From positions 15,633,687-15,697,686 of the forward strand of contig CM061919.1 of NCBI GenBank assembly GCA_031002005.1: a DNA stretch of 64,000 nt, given 5' to 3'. The notes under the pieces were generated by a model. It ran no database searches, was not told the DNA's origin, and worked only from the letters and a program-made list of their open reading frames with translations. The translations under genes and the position numbers were made by a program. Of this stretch, positions 10,889 to 19,524 are shown piece after piece. Source of the stretch: Vandiemenella viatica (taxonomy: Eukaryota > Arthropoda > Insecta > Orthoptera > Morabidae). Every line of letters begins with the position of its first letter. The stretch's first letter is position 1.

Positions 10889-11043
10889 ATTTAGGTGTTA
10901 ATAAAACCATACACAAAATTCAGGAATGTATCACATGGCCTGGGTTAATAAAGGACGTCCGCAAAATGGTGAGGGAGTGTCGTATTTGCAATATGTCTAA
11001 ACCGGATACTGGTCCCAAGAAAAGAAACCTGTTGACAGGCCAA
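10889..11043 (+). pseudogene. Gypsy integrase zinc-finger fragment, inverted
   Basis: Read on the plus strand, opposite to the rest of the element, this encodes HLGVNKTIHKIQECITWPGL then IKDVRKMVRECRICNMSKP. That is the H2C2 zinc-binding domain at the N-terminus of Ty3/gypsy integrase: it keeps the second His (HLG) and the C-R-I-C pair. The preceding residues that would carry the first His are replaced by LTR-end sequence. The fragment meets the minus-strand reverse transcriptase near 11043. An inversion within the element, or a template switch during reverse transcription, would explain this. Confidence 0.75.
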
Positions 11044-11908
11044 GGTAATTTTTGAAGGCTTAACCGTCAGGCCAGCTTCCCTAAACCTGGTTAGAACTTG
11101 CCTAAGATGATCCAGATGTTGTTCAAAGGATTCGCTATAGACCACCACGTCGTCCAAATAATTATACACAAAGCAAAACTTAAGATCCCCTAGCACTCTA
11201 TCAAGGAGGCGGGATAACACCGCGGCCCCAGTGGCCAAACCAAACGGAACACGATTAAACTCAAACAAATTCCAATCCGTGCAAAAGGCCGTAGCCGCCT
11301 TAGAATCCTCACTCAGGGGAATTTTGTAATACGCCTGATTAAGATCCAACACAGTAAAATATTTGGCACCGGCAAACCAAGTAAAGGCGTTGTGAAGATC
11401 AGGCAGGGGAACTGATTCTAACTCGGCCTTTTTATTCAATGCCCTGTAATCAACTACAGGCATGTATTCCCCTCTCTCAGGTTTAGGAACCAAAAATATT
11501 GGTGAAGTGTAGGGTGAAGTGGAGGGTCTAATAACTCCATCCTTAAGCATCTGATCGATCTTTTTCCGAAGAAAGTTCATCTTCGGGGGGGACAAACGGT
11601 AGGGACCATGCCTCACCGGCACGTCATCAGACAGGAGAATTTTATATTCAATAAGATGAGTTACTCCCAATTTGTCCACCAAAACATCTCTAAATTGTTC
11701 CAACATTTCCAGAAGTTGAAGAGCTTCACTCTGAGGAAGATGACCCATCTTATAATCACCCACTTGTGTAAGGACCGCGTTTACTCGTGATGAGATGCGA
11801 CAAGAGCAAAGGGCAATTTGATTCTGAGGATCAAACTTAAAATAAAGGGTGCTCGAACTACAGTCGATGACCAGACCAGTAGTTTTGATAAAATCTATTC
11901 CCAATATA
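11044..11908 (-). pseudogene. Gypsy protease C-terminus and reverse transcriptase (truncated)
   Basis: Minus-strand open frame beginning in the protease (ILGIDFIKTTGLVIDCSSS) and continuing into a Ty3/gypsy reverse transcriptase: IEYKILLSDDVPVRHGPYRL, IDQMLKDGVIRPSTSPYTSP, FLVPKPERGEYMPVVDYRAL, then YFTVLDLNQAYYKIPLSEDS (motif A, catalytic D in VLDLNQAY), FGLATGAAVLSRLLDRVLG, NYLDDVVVYSESFEQHLDHL (the YLDD box; both catalytic Asp kept) and LTVKPSKITLACQQVSFLGT. It stays open for about 290 codons, longer than most repeats here, suggesting a fairly young copy. The thumb, RNase H and integrase are lost at the junction at 11043; the 20 or so following codons are out of family. Confidence 0.9.
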
Positions 11909-11927
11909 TTTTTGTTTTTTGCTGTCA

Positions 11928-13656
11928 TCAGTCTTTAGACTGGTTTGATGCAATCCTCCATCCCTTCCTATCCTGTGCTAACCTCTTCATTTCTACATAC
12001 CCCTTACAACCCACGTCCTCAATTATCTGCTTCATATATTCTAATCTCTGTCTACCTCTACAGTTCTTACCTTCAACTGTTCCCTCCACTAACAAATTAA
12101 CCAATCCAGCATGTCTCAAAATATGACCTACCAGCCTGTCTCTTCTTTCCGTAAGCTTCTTCCATAAACTTCTTTTCTCACCCATCATTTTCAAAACTCT
12201 TTCATTTCTTACTTTGTCTGTCCACTTAATTTTCAGCATTCTTCTGTAGCACCACATTTCAAATGCTTCAAGTTTCTTTCTTTCCGGTATTCCTAAAGTC
12301 CATGTTTCGCTACCGTAAAGTGCTGTGCTCCACACATACAGTTTTAAAAAGTTCTTTCTAATTCCTAGATCAATATTTGAAACTAAAAGGTTTCTCTTTT
12401 TCATGAAGGCTCTTTTTGCTAGTGCTACTCTGCTTTTAACATCATTCCTGCTTCGGCCATCGGTTGTAATTTTGCTTCCCAAGTAACAGAACTCACTCAC
12501 TTCTCCTATTGCATCAGATCCTATTTTTATATTTAATCTGGTAGTATTGGTATCATTTCTGCTACATTTCATCACTTTTGTTTTACTTTGATTTATATTC
12601 AGTCCAAAGTCTTCCTTCAGTATTTTGTTCATGCCATTCAATAATTTCTCAATATCCTCAGCCCTCTCTGCTAATAAGACAATGTCGTCAGCAAATCGTA
12701 GCATACTGATTTTTTCTCCCTGAAAACTTATGCCATATGGAAATTTTTTTTTTCACTTTCTTCATTGCTTCTTCTACATACAAGTTGAATATTAACGGGG
12801 ATAGACTACAACCTTGTCTCACACCCTTTTTAACTGATGCATGTCGCTCGTGATTCTCTACTTTTATTACAGCCACTTGATTCTTATATAGTTTATAGAG
12901 TATTCTTCTATCTCGATACTTTAGGCCTGACTTCTTTAAAATTTTGAACATCTTGTCCCACCTAACATTATCAAAAGCTTTTTCTAAATCAACAAATGCC
13001 ATAAAAGTATCTTTGTTTTTCTTGATCCGCCCTTCAAGTATTAATCTTAAAGACAGAATTGCTTCCCTTGTACCGCGATTTTTCCTAAACCCAAACTGAT
13101 CTTCACCTACTATCTCTTCTACTACCCTTTCCATCCTTCTGTATATTATTCTAGTCAGTAATTTTGAAGCATGTGATGTTAGACTAATGGTGCGATAATT
13201 CTCACATTTGTCGGCTTGTGCTTTCTTTGGAAGTGTGAAGATGATATTTTTATTAAAATCAGTAGGAATTTCTCCTGTTTCATAACTTTTTGATATCAAC
13301 TTGAATAATCTTTCGTTTCCTTCCTCTCCTAGAGATTTAAGAAGTTCTGCAGGGATCTCATCAATTCCAACTGCCTTATTTGCTTTCAAGTCATTCAGAG
13401 CTTTATTAAATTCTGTCCTCAAAACAGGATCTCCTAAGTCATCAATGTCGATATCGCCTTCCTTTTCCAATACACTATTGTTCAAGTCATCCCCATCATA
13501 CAGTTTCTCAATGTATTCCTTCCATCGGTTAGCTCTATCTTCTGAACTTAAAAGAGGTTTCCCTTCGGCAGTTTTAAGGTTCATACCTCTTTTCTTCATT
13601 TCTCCAAAATTCTGTTTGATCTTTCTATATGCAACATCTACTTTTCCTACGACCAT
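11928..13656 (-). pseudogene. RTE reverse transcriptase, one frameshift
   Basis: RNA-directed DNA polymerase of an RTE element, in two overlapping ORFs. The first (13656-12688) holds ELLKSLGEEGNERLFKLISK, NYRTISLTSHASKLLTRIIY, EDQFGFRKNRGTREAILSLR, FMAFVDLEKAFDNVRWDKMF (motif A, catalytic D) and GVRQGCSLSPLIFNLYVEEA. The second (12704-11928) starts MLRFADDIVLLAERAEDIEK, which carries the FADD active-site pair, and runs through SEFCYLGSKITTDGRSRNDV and a YGSETWTL/GHILRH C-terminal domain, ending in TAG at 11928. The break is a 10-base A run (minus strand, about 12746-12755) that is one base off. A +1 slip or a sequencing indel in that homopolymer would restore the frame, so this copy may be only marginally broken. 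Confidence 0.9.
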
Positions 13657-13731
13657 TTCCTTTTCTACTTCTTCACACTTTTCTTATAGCCATTTTTCTT
13701 TTGCTATTTTGCATTTCCTATTTATTTGATT

Positions 13732-14886
13732 TCAAAATTGCCTGTACTGCTCTCTTCCTGCTTCATCCTGAGCATGTTTGTACCTTCTTCTCTGATCGAT
13801 CAGCTGCAAAATTTCTTCTGTGATCCAATGTTTTCGGGCAGCTTGTTCCCTAAAGCCTAAGGTTTCTTTGCCAGCTTTCATTATTTCGGTCTTTAATGCA
13901 TTCCATTCGTCCTCGGTTGAGCTCCTTTCACAGTTAATTCTTAGACCTAAGTCTACCATTTCTGCAAATTTTTCTCTTGTGCTAGATTGTTTCAGTTTAT
14001 TCACTTCTAGTCTGTTCTGCTTAAACTGCTTCCTTATTCGCTTGAATTTCAGCCTGCACTTCATTACTATCAAATTGTGGTCCGAGTCTATGTCTGCTCC
14101 TGGGTACGCTTTACAGTCTAGAACTTGATTCCTGAATCTCTGTTTGACCATGATATAGTCTAGCTGATATCTGCCTGTATCCCCAGGACGTTTCCAGGTG
14201 TATATTCTGCTTGCATGGTTCTTAAATAGTGTGTTCGCCATTACTAGCTTATATCTTTCACAAAATTCTAGCAACCTGCTTCCTCGCTCATTTCTTTCTC
14301 CTAGACCAAAACTTCCTACAGTATTCCCCTCTTTTCCTTCTCCCACTATTGCATTCCAATCACCCATGATTATTAGATTTTCCTCCCCTTTCACATATTG
14401 GATTAATTCTTCAATTTCAGCGTATATTTTTTCTATTTCTTCGTCATCTTCCTGTGACGTTGGCATATATACTTGTACTAATGTGGTTGGGACGGGCTTA
14501 GTTTCTAACCTCATCAAAATAATCCTGTCACTAAATTGTTCATAATAACTCACCCGTTTCCCTACTTTCTTGTTCATTACAAATCCTACACCAGTGACTC
14601 CATTGACAGCTTGTGTGCTAATTATCCTGTGTTCCCCAGACCAGAAATCCTGTGCGTCCTTCCATTTAATCTCACTAATCCCAACAACATCTAACTTAAG
14701 TTGTTCCATCTCCATTTTTAAGTTTTCTAACCTACCTGCCCTATTCAGACTTCTAACATTCCACGCTCCGACTCGTAGAATGTTTCTATACATTCTGATG
14801 ACTCCTCCCTGAGCAGTCCCCACCCGGAGATCCGATTGGGGGACTATTTTACCTCCGGAATATTTTACCCAGGAAGAAGCCATCAT
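13732..14886 (-). CDS. RTE AP-like endonuclease ORF
   Basis: A 384-codon open frame encoding the apurinic-type endonuclease that nicks target DNA for target-primed reverse transcription. Visible motifs: LRVGAWNVRSLNRAG (substrate-binding Asn), VVGISEIKWK (metal-binding Glu), LVQVYMPTSQ, IIMGDWNAIVGEG (catalytic Asp and Asn), RIYTWKRPGDTGRYQLDYIM and GADIDSDHNLIVMKCRL (terminal Asp-His). All expected catalytic residues are present. Proteins of this type are often mislabelled craniofacial development protein 2-like. It is followed in the same orientation by the RT ORF, with only a stop near 13732 between; in many RTE elements the two are one polyprotein, so this stop is probably a disabling mutation. 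Confidence 0.88.
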   Translation of the reverse strand: MMASSWVKYSGGKIVPQSDLRVGTAQGGVIRMYRNILRVGAWNVRSLNRAGRLENLKMEMEQLKLDVVGISEIKWKDAQDFWSGEHRIISTQAVNGVTGVGFVMNKKVGKRVSYYEQFSDRIILMRLETKPVPTTLVQVYMPTSQEDDEEIEKIYAEIEELIQYVKGEENLIIMGDWNAIVGEGKEGNTVGSFGLGERNERGSRLLEFCERYKLVMANTLFKNHASRIYTWKRPGDTGRYQLDYIMVKQRFRNQVLDCKAYPGADIDSDHNLIVMKCRLKFKRIRKQFKQNRLEVNKLKQSSTREKFAEMVDLGLRINCERSSTEDEWNALKTEIMKAGKETLGFREQAARKHWITEEILQLIDQRRRYKHAQDEAGREQYRQF

Positions 14887-15195
14887 GATATATGTAATTT
14901 TAGAGGATTACATGTCCTCGGGATACCCTTTGGGTCTTTAATGCAGTGGTTTGCCGTTGCCTTCTGCATCCCCATGCCGTTGATCATTTCTGATTCATCC
15001 GCCTTTAGGGGCCGTTTCCAACCCCAAGGGCTAGAGGGTGCCCTGAACCGCTCCCCGCTCTTCCGCCCTCCTTTCGGAGGCCGTTGGCAAGCAGTGGGTG
15101 ACTCCTTATACCGGGAATCTTTCAGTCGCCAGAGCCTCGTCCGTGCAAACAGGGTGCACCACGTGAAGGAGAGGTTGACATTTGGTTGGAAAAGA

Positions 15196-15525
15196 CTAGT
15201 ATAGTCTCTCCCAAACCCTTACACCCCTTCCCAATATAACGGGTATTAATAACCCTTTAACGACAACTAGATTAAAAGGCCAGGTATAATTACACACTCT
15301 CACCCAAACTCGACACACTCCCACAAGAGGCAACTTCTGACCACTAACAGTGCGACATCCCTGCGCGGGGGGTTTGAGTCCAGGCAAGCGACAGATGTTA
15401 CGAAACTCCAAATACCAGTTATAATCGACAAGGGAGAGAGAACTCCCCGAGTCAATGAGAGCACAAACAGGTTCATGATTGATGCTGGCACAGAGAAAAG
15501 GCAGATGAGAAGTCTTAGGAATCAC
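15196..15525 (-). pseudogene. Gypsy aspartic protease, split by the RTE insertion
   Basis: The minus-strand sequence encodes LPFLCASINHEPVCALIDSG then SSLSLVDYNWY. CALIDSGSS is the catalytic D-S-G motif of retroelement aspartic proteases. The flap and C-terminal ILG motif follow (LIPVILG), where the RTE element entered; the continuation ILGIDFIKTTG is at 11928. The last codons before 15239 belong to the RTE 5' end. Confidence 0.8.
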
Positions 15526-15594
15526 AATACGGTTATGAAAACCTTTAAGCTGCGAACGCCTCGTTTTTCGACAAGATAAGCTTTTATTAGGTTG

Positions 15595-15810
15595 ACGCTT
15601 GGCCGACGGACATCTCTTGACTAAATGAAGATCAGAACCACAACGAAAACACTGCTTAATAACCCTACCTGGAAGAATACTACTACACCAATAATTATTA
15701 CCAGCGGAACTTGCCCGCTGAAAACCGCTATGTCAGCTATCAGATCATTGCACCTTTGGCACTCGGCACTGTTTGACGAAATGGTCCCCAGCGCCACAGC
15801 GAAAACACTT
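15595..15810 (-). pseudogene. Gag zinc knuckles (two CCHC)
   Basis: Two CX2CX4HX4C zinc knuckles on the minus strand: GKCFRCGAGDHFVKQC (about 15765-15812) and QCFRCGSDLHLVKRCP (about 15612-15655). They are in different frames and separated by stops, so the region is broken. They bind RNA in the gag precursor and sit between gag and protease as expected. Confidence 0.8.
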
Positions 15811-16025
15811 GCCTGTAACATAGTAATCATTATCACGCAAATAATCAGACTTCCTCTTATCTTTCTTAGTGACTTGTGCTCTCCCTTCTGTTCTCTGCTG
15901 ATCGACAAGTTGCAAGGCCTCGATAGAAGTAATTAATTGATTAAGCTGAAGAAAAGATGTTGGTCTTATATTAAATACGGCCCTAGCCCTATCCTCCGGA
16001 CGAAGACCTTCAACAATATTGGCAA

Positions 16026-16940
16026 CTATATCCCTTCAGAAATATCCATTTGCAACGCCGTCACGGCCATACGAACCCTCTCCACAAATTGCCCTAATGA
16101 CTCCGTCATAGATTGTACTTTCCAAAAATGAATTCTTTCCAACTCCCTCAATACACGAATCGGTATTTTTTCTCGAATCACCTTTTGTCTTAAATCCTTC
16201 AAAGCCCCCTTTACCTGCATAATCTCCGCAAGATAATCTGCCAAGGAACCCTTGGCCAAAGGATATAACAAGGCTAAAATACTATGTTGAGGAACCTGAA
16301 GCGCATCTGCGTGCTTTTCAAAACAAACGGTGAGCCACAACAAATGTTCAATTTGTCTCATATCCCCCACTGAAAGTTCCTCGACTTCCCTTAATAACAC
16401 ACCCAAAGGATTAGGTAATTTGGCAAACTGATTCGAAATGGCCTGATACTCGGGAACTACTTGGTGTATCTGATGATGGTCAGTTCTCACTGCTACCCTT
16501 TCTACTGATTCACTACAAGTGTCACTTTCTAAACCCAAGGAATTAACTTGCAATAACAAGGTTTGTAATTCACCACTCAACTGGTTTACATTGGAAAGTT
16601 GATATACATCCAATCTCAAGGTTTTCAAATCGGTAAGACGATCGTTAAAATGATTAAGCTGAGCCTGAAGCCTATAAATTTGACGCCTAGTTGGGCTGCT
16701 TTCCTTCAAGAAGGCAACATTTCTTCCGAGCTCCTGCAACCCCACTACACAAGCGGAAATAGCATCACATACCTCCCCAATCCGCTCCGGTGGGACAGTA
16801 ACCGGGGCAGGGCCGGCAGTGCGCAAACGTTCAGTAAGGTCAGCCACACTACCCTCGTCTGATAATCCCCTAATTTTAAGCTCATACTGTAGCTGCTCTT
16901 TCTTAAGATAACTCCACCCTACAAAGCGTGTGCCTTCCAT
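16026..16940 (-). pseudogene. Gypsy gag with SAP-like N-terminus
   Basis: A 304-codon minus-strand ORF starting MEGTRFVGWSYLKKEQLQYE, about 80 bases from the primer-binding site. Residues about 12-42 (LKKEQLQYELKIRGLSDEG, VADLTERLR) fit a SAP helix-extended-loop-helix. A coiled-coil-like stretch follows, then a capsid-like region around EVEELSVGDMRQIEHLLWLT and FWKVQSMTESLGQFVERVRM. It stops at 16026, but the next frame continues with VANIVEGLRPEDRARAVFNI and QLNQLITSIEALQLVDQQRT into the zinc knuckles, so a one-base frameshift lies near 16030. The family assignment rests on position and on the zinc knuckles; gag proteins are poorly conserved. Confidence 0.8.
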
Positions 16941-17009
16941 AGCGAATCAGAAAGGAATGCACGAGTATGACAAACAACAACAAGGCTTGAAACTACCCAA
17001 TGTAACCAC

Positions 17010-17021
17010 GCTCTGCTACCA
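17010..17021 (-). promoter_or_regulatory. Primer-binding site for initiator tRNA-Met
   Basis: On the minus strand TGGTAGCAGAGC immediately follows the 5' LTR. It is an exact complement of GCTCTGCTACCA, the 3' end (with CCA) of insect initiator tRNA-Met as I know it from Drosophila. This fixes the inner edge of the LTR near 17022. Confidence 0.8.
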
Positions 17022-17170
17022 CTACTAACGGACAGTACTTATCCACAAGGATACAGTGGGAAGTGTGTGGGAACATGGTTAGCAGTTCAAGCCTTGTTTA
17101 AACATTGGTTTATTACAATTATTAATGATAATGCTGAAATTTACAGATAATGTTACAACTATAATATCAA

Positions 17171-17400
17171 GTACCACCAATTCTGGTCTTGCAAACAAAG
17201 ATATTAGTAATTTGTTATCACCAAACGATATAATATTATGAACCAAACCTTGGTCTTGCAAACGAAAATATGAATAATCTTGTTATCACAAATAATGTTA
17301 AGGACCAAACCTTGGTTTTGCAAACGAAGATATAAATAATCTTGTTATTACAAATTTATATTATACTATGGACCAAACCTTGGTCTGCAACTTATATCTT
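17171..17400. repeat. Tandem repeats inside the LTR
   Basis: Four imperfect units with the core ACCAAACCTTGGTYTTGCAA and AATAATCTTGTTATNACAAA, starting near 17177, 17236, 17297 and 17371. The period is about 60-75 bases. Their inverted CCAAACCTTGG core could form a small hairpin on either strand. Confidence 0.8.
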
Positions 17401-18157
17401 GAACGACCCTTATAATTACAAACAATCCTACTTATACCAAACTATAGAAAATAACCTGACTGGCTCTTAATAATCTACTAGCCAAATACAAATTTATATT
17501 TGAGCCAGACTGCTAACGGCGAGGTAGAATGCGACACACTGGTAGTTGCAATTAACAGAGAAAATGACTAATATAATGTCAAATAAAACTGGCCTCAATC
17601 TTGTAGATTAACGTATGAATAATACTGTAATCACCGACAATTCCACATAGATCAATGACAGAAATAACAAGACCGGCTCGTTCCCATCTACTAGCATCTA
17701 ACACTCTGCCAGTAGGACCAAACACAATTTATGGCTGAGGCATGAGGCGGAAGGCAACACTTGTGGTTGCAGCTGACGGCCACTACCTCCAATACCCTCC
17801 TAGGGCGAGAAGGCAGTTTACAGCTCGGAAGGTACCACCCGGGTCGATCGCCACGGTATTCCCGAAACTTCGGCACAGCACTCTCGGTGAAGAGTATCGG
17901 AGAATTCCCTCTCTGCAGGTGGTCGAAGCACGGTCGCGAGGGACCCACCAATTCACCAGAAGTATAATCCACGGGCGGCCCGGTCAAACCATCAAGCTGA
18001 GTCACGGCCACTGCGAGAAATACCAGGCATAACCAATCGACTGTTGACTGCCTCACTGACTGCTTCCTCCTTAGTCCCGCAACGCTATCACTCCGGAAAA
18101 CATTAGCGGGATGCCGACCGCGTGCCTTCAACTGACTCACTCCTTCCGTGACCCCAC

Positions 18158-18166
18158 ATATATACC
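18158..18166 (-). promoter_or_regulatory. TATA box of the LTR promoter
   Basis: GGTATATATG on the minus strand, in the otherwise GC-balanced first 250 bases of the 5' LTR. Transcription would run leftward into gag. Confidence 0.55.
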
Positions 18167-18276
18167 GGTTATCGCTAGGAGCCCCAGCGCTCTCTAACGG
18201 GGAACACCAAAGAGGAAACAATCGCGAGCGGAAGAGAAGGCAAAGATATAACAAGAGCCGAGCACGCCTCATGTGC

Positions 18277-18900
18277 CCAGCAAGTAACTTTTTCACCCAA
18301 TTCAATACATTTCAGTTTATTTAAAACCATTTTATGGCTCACTCTGTCAAACGCCTTAGAAAGATCTAGTGCCAAACTATCAACTTGGCCTCCCATTTCA
18401 AATTCATTTGAAATATCTTGCATATAGCCCACTATCTGAGATTCAAATGAATATCCTTGCCTAAAGCTATGTTGTCGATCTGAAAACTAGTTTCGTTCTT
18501 CACAGACATTTCTGATATAGTTGCATATCAATCTCTCAATCATTCTGCCCATCACTGATGACAAACTAATTGGCCAGGAATTTTCACCATATTTTTAACC
18601 CTTCCTTTATGAACTGGTACTACTATCGGTCTTTTCCAATCCTTTGGTAAGCAGCAAGTCTTCAAACTCATTTTAAACAAAATTTTAAGGTAAGGTACAA
18701 TATCCTATCCCTCAATCTGTAGTAATATTACCTACACCAGTTACACCAGTTTTAGCTTTCTGAGTTACTTCGCAATTTCCTGAGAATTTTTTTCAAATTC
18801 TGTAGGTTCGTCATTTATAATCTCCTCTGATTCATTCCCTCCCATCACAGGATGACTTTCCCTACTTGTCTCACCAAACCTGACACTCAGTATCTCTGCA
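18277..18900 (-). pseudogene. CR1/Jockey-type LINE, 5' part (copy 1)
   Basis: Continuation of the LINE at 10136-10849 across the LTR insertion. The minus strand encodes GYMQDISNEFEMGGQVDSLA and LDLSKAFDRVSHKMVLNKLK (reverse-transcriptase motif A, LDLSKAFD), then IELGEKVTCWA where the LTR element enters. Upstream, decayed NESEEIINDEPTEFEKN-type sequence matches the linker of copy 2 (22415-23011). The 5' end is truncated near 18900, where the homology to copy 2 stops and the TIR element's right arm begins. Confidence 0.8.
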
Positions 18901-18919
18901 ATTTTAAAATTGTAAAGTA

Positions 18920-19191
18920 GGAAGGGTAGACTGAACGCGTGGTGGCGAGTCTGGCGGCGCCGCCTGGTGGCCTAGTGTAATAAGCTACGTAAGATACAAT
19001 GCCCCGCCACGACTCTCGACCACCAGTGGTTGCCGGCCTGGTCGCCGGACAGGGCAGCCAGCCGCGCCGCCAGTTTCTGGCGGCGCCACTGGCTGCCCTA
19101 GTGTAATAAGCTCCATAAGACTCAGTGCCCAGCGACGAGCAGTGCCACCAGTGGCCCGGCTGGTTGCACCGCCAAGTCACCTAGTGTAATA
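18920..19191. repeat. Three stacked terminal units at the right end of the TIR element
   Basis: On the minus strand TTATTACACTAGG occurs three times, starting at 19192, 19110 and about 18985, each followed by different but compositionally similar GC-rich sequence full of GGCGCC, CCACTGG and CCAGC. Units are about 82 and 125 bases. Either successive insertions of related MITEs at the same end, or an element with multimeric termini. Confidence 0.7.
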
Positions 19192-19524
19192 AGACCCGTA
19201 CTGTAGCGGTCATGAAAGTACTTTGTTTTTTCTTATTTTCCAACAACCTACGAAAATAATTGATATCTTTGTTTGACGGGGAAGAATGTTTTTTGACAAA
19301 TGTCGTTTCAATTTACTGGGAACCATTGCAGCGTTGCTGAGTTTCTCACCACAAACGATACACTCGGGGATTGGGCACGTTTTTTCACAACACCAAGAAA
19401 ACCCATCAGATAAGTAATTATCACTATATTTCTGCTGCGTTAACTTTTGTTTCTATCTTTCTGGCTCAACACTTTCATCAGTTGCACTCATAGACGGAAC
19501 ACTCCGTTCAAGGAATTTTTCCAT
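19192..19524 (-). pseudogene. hAT transposase, N-terminal BED-finger part
   Basis: The minus strand starts MEKFLERSVPSMSATDESVE (ATG complement at 19522-19524), hits a stop after VEPER, and continues KQKLTQQKYSDNYLSDGFSW, CPIPECIVCGEKLSNAAMVP, SKLKRHLSKTFFPVKQRYQL. CIVCG with KLKRHL are the Cys pair and His of a BED zinc finger, which binds the transposon ends. Two further stops precede KTKYFHDRYSTG, after which the TIR element interrupts. The sequence resumes at 9791 with SENVQEAIYKAAEL, just the spacing seen in ZBED5-like proteins. Confidence 0.85.

Larger units (their letters stand above)
11909..15227 (-). mobile_element. RTE-clade LINE inserted in the LTR element
   Basis: An 11-bp duplication, TTCCCAATATA, flanks it at 11898-11908 and 15228-15238; the insertion splits the gypsy protease within ILG. 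On the minus strand it has a 5' region (15227-14887), an endonuclease ORF, a reverse-transcriptase ORF and a very short 3' end rich in A (GCAAAAAACAAAAA). The short 3' UTR and AP-endonuclease/RT arrangement are typical of RTE elements. About 3.3 kb long and close to full length. It is the youngest layer of the nested stack, since nothing interrupts it. Confidence 0.9.
10850..18271 (-). mobile_element. Gypsy-type LTR retrotransposon, rearranged, nested in the LINE
   Basis: The insertion is flanked by a 5-bp duplication TGTGC (10845-10849 and 18272-18276); removing it restores the LINE reading frame around CWAQEFLK. Outer ends are TGAGGCG and CGCCTCA. Reading on the minus strand: 5' LTR (18271-17022), a 12-base initiator-Met primer-binding site (17010-17021), gag (16940-16026), two zinc knuckles, protease, reverse transcriptase. 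The 3' LTR is reduced to about 39 bases, RNase H and most of integrase are missing, and one integrase piece is inverted. An RTE element is inserted in the protease region. Domain order and GIDF-type protease/RT sequence place it in Ty3/gypsy. Confidence 0.85.
17022..18271 (-). repeat. 5' LTR of the gypsy-type element
   Basis: About 1250 bases between the primer-binding site and the outer end (minus strand starts TGAGGCGTGCTCGG), directly abutting the TGTGC target duplication. A TATA box (GGTATATATG, at 18158-18166) lies about 105 bases in, consistent with the U3 promoter. The inner half carries a tandem array of a roughly 65-75-base unit containing GACCAAACCTTGGT and TTGCAAACGAA, at about 17171-17400. 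Confidence 0.75.
9792..19191. mobile_element. TIR element inserted in the hAT transposase gene (carries later insertions)
   Basis: The hAT coding sequence is interrupted exactly where TATTACACTAGGCGACTTGG begins (9792) and where, reverse complemented, TATTACACTAGGTGACTTGG begins (right end 19191). The inverted ends continue as GCGGYGCAACCAGCCG, so at least 40 bases match. The left arm (9792-10135) holds further CCAGC/GGCGCC-rich blocks; the right arm contains extra terminal-repeat units. No clean target duplication is visible (GGGCACTA and GGGTCTTA on the minus strand agree at 5 of 8). No transposase of its own is recognised. Superfamily is unassigned; the GC-rich ends recall some PIF/Harbinger elements. 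Confidence 0.6.

Noticed and set aside
12838..14812. Several Ser/Phe-rich plus-strand ORFs
   Set aside because: Antisense shadows of the RTE endonuclease and reverse transcriptase.
17691..18305. 204-codon minus-strand ORF
   Set aside because: It lies wholly in the 5' LTR, spanning the promoter and the LTR boundary, and resembles no protein; an open stretch in GC-balanced DNA.
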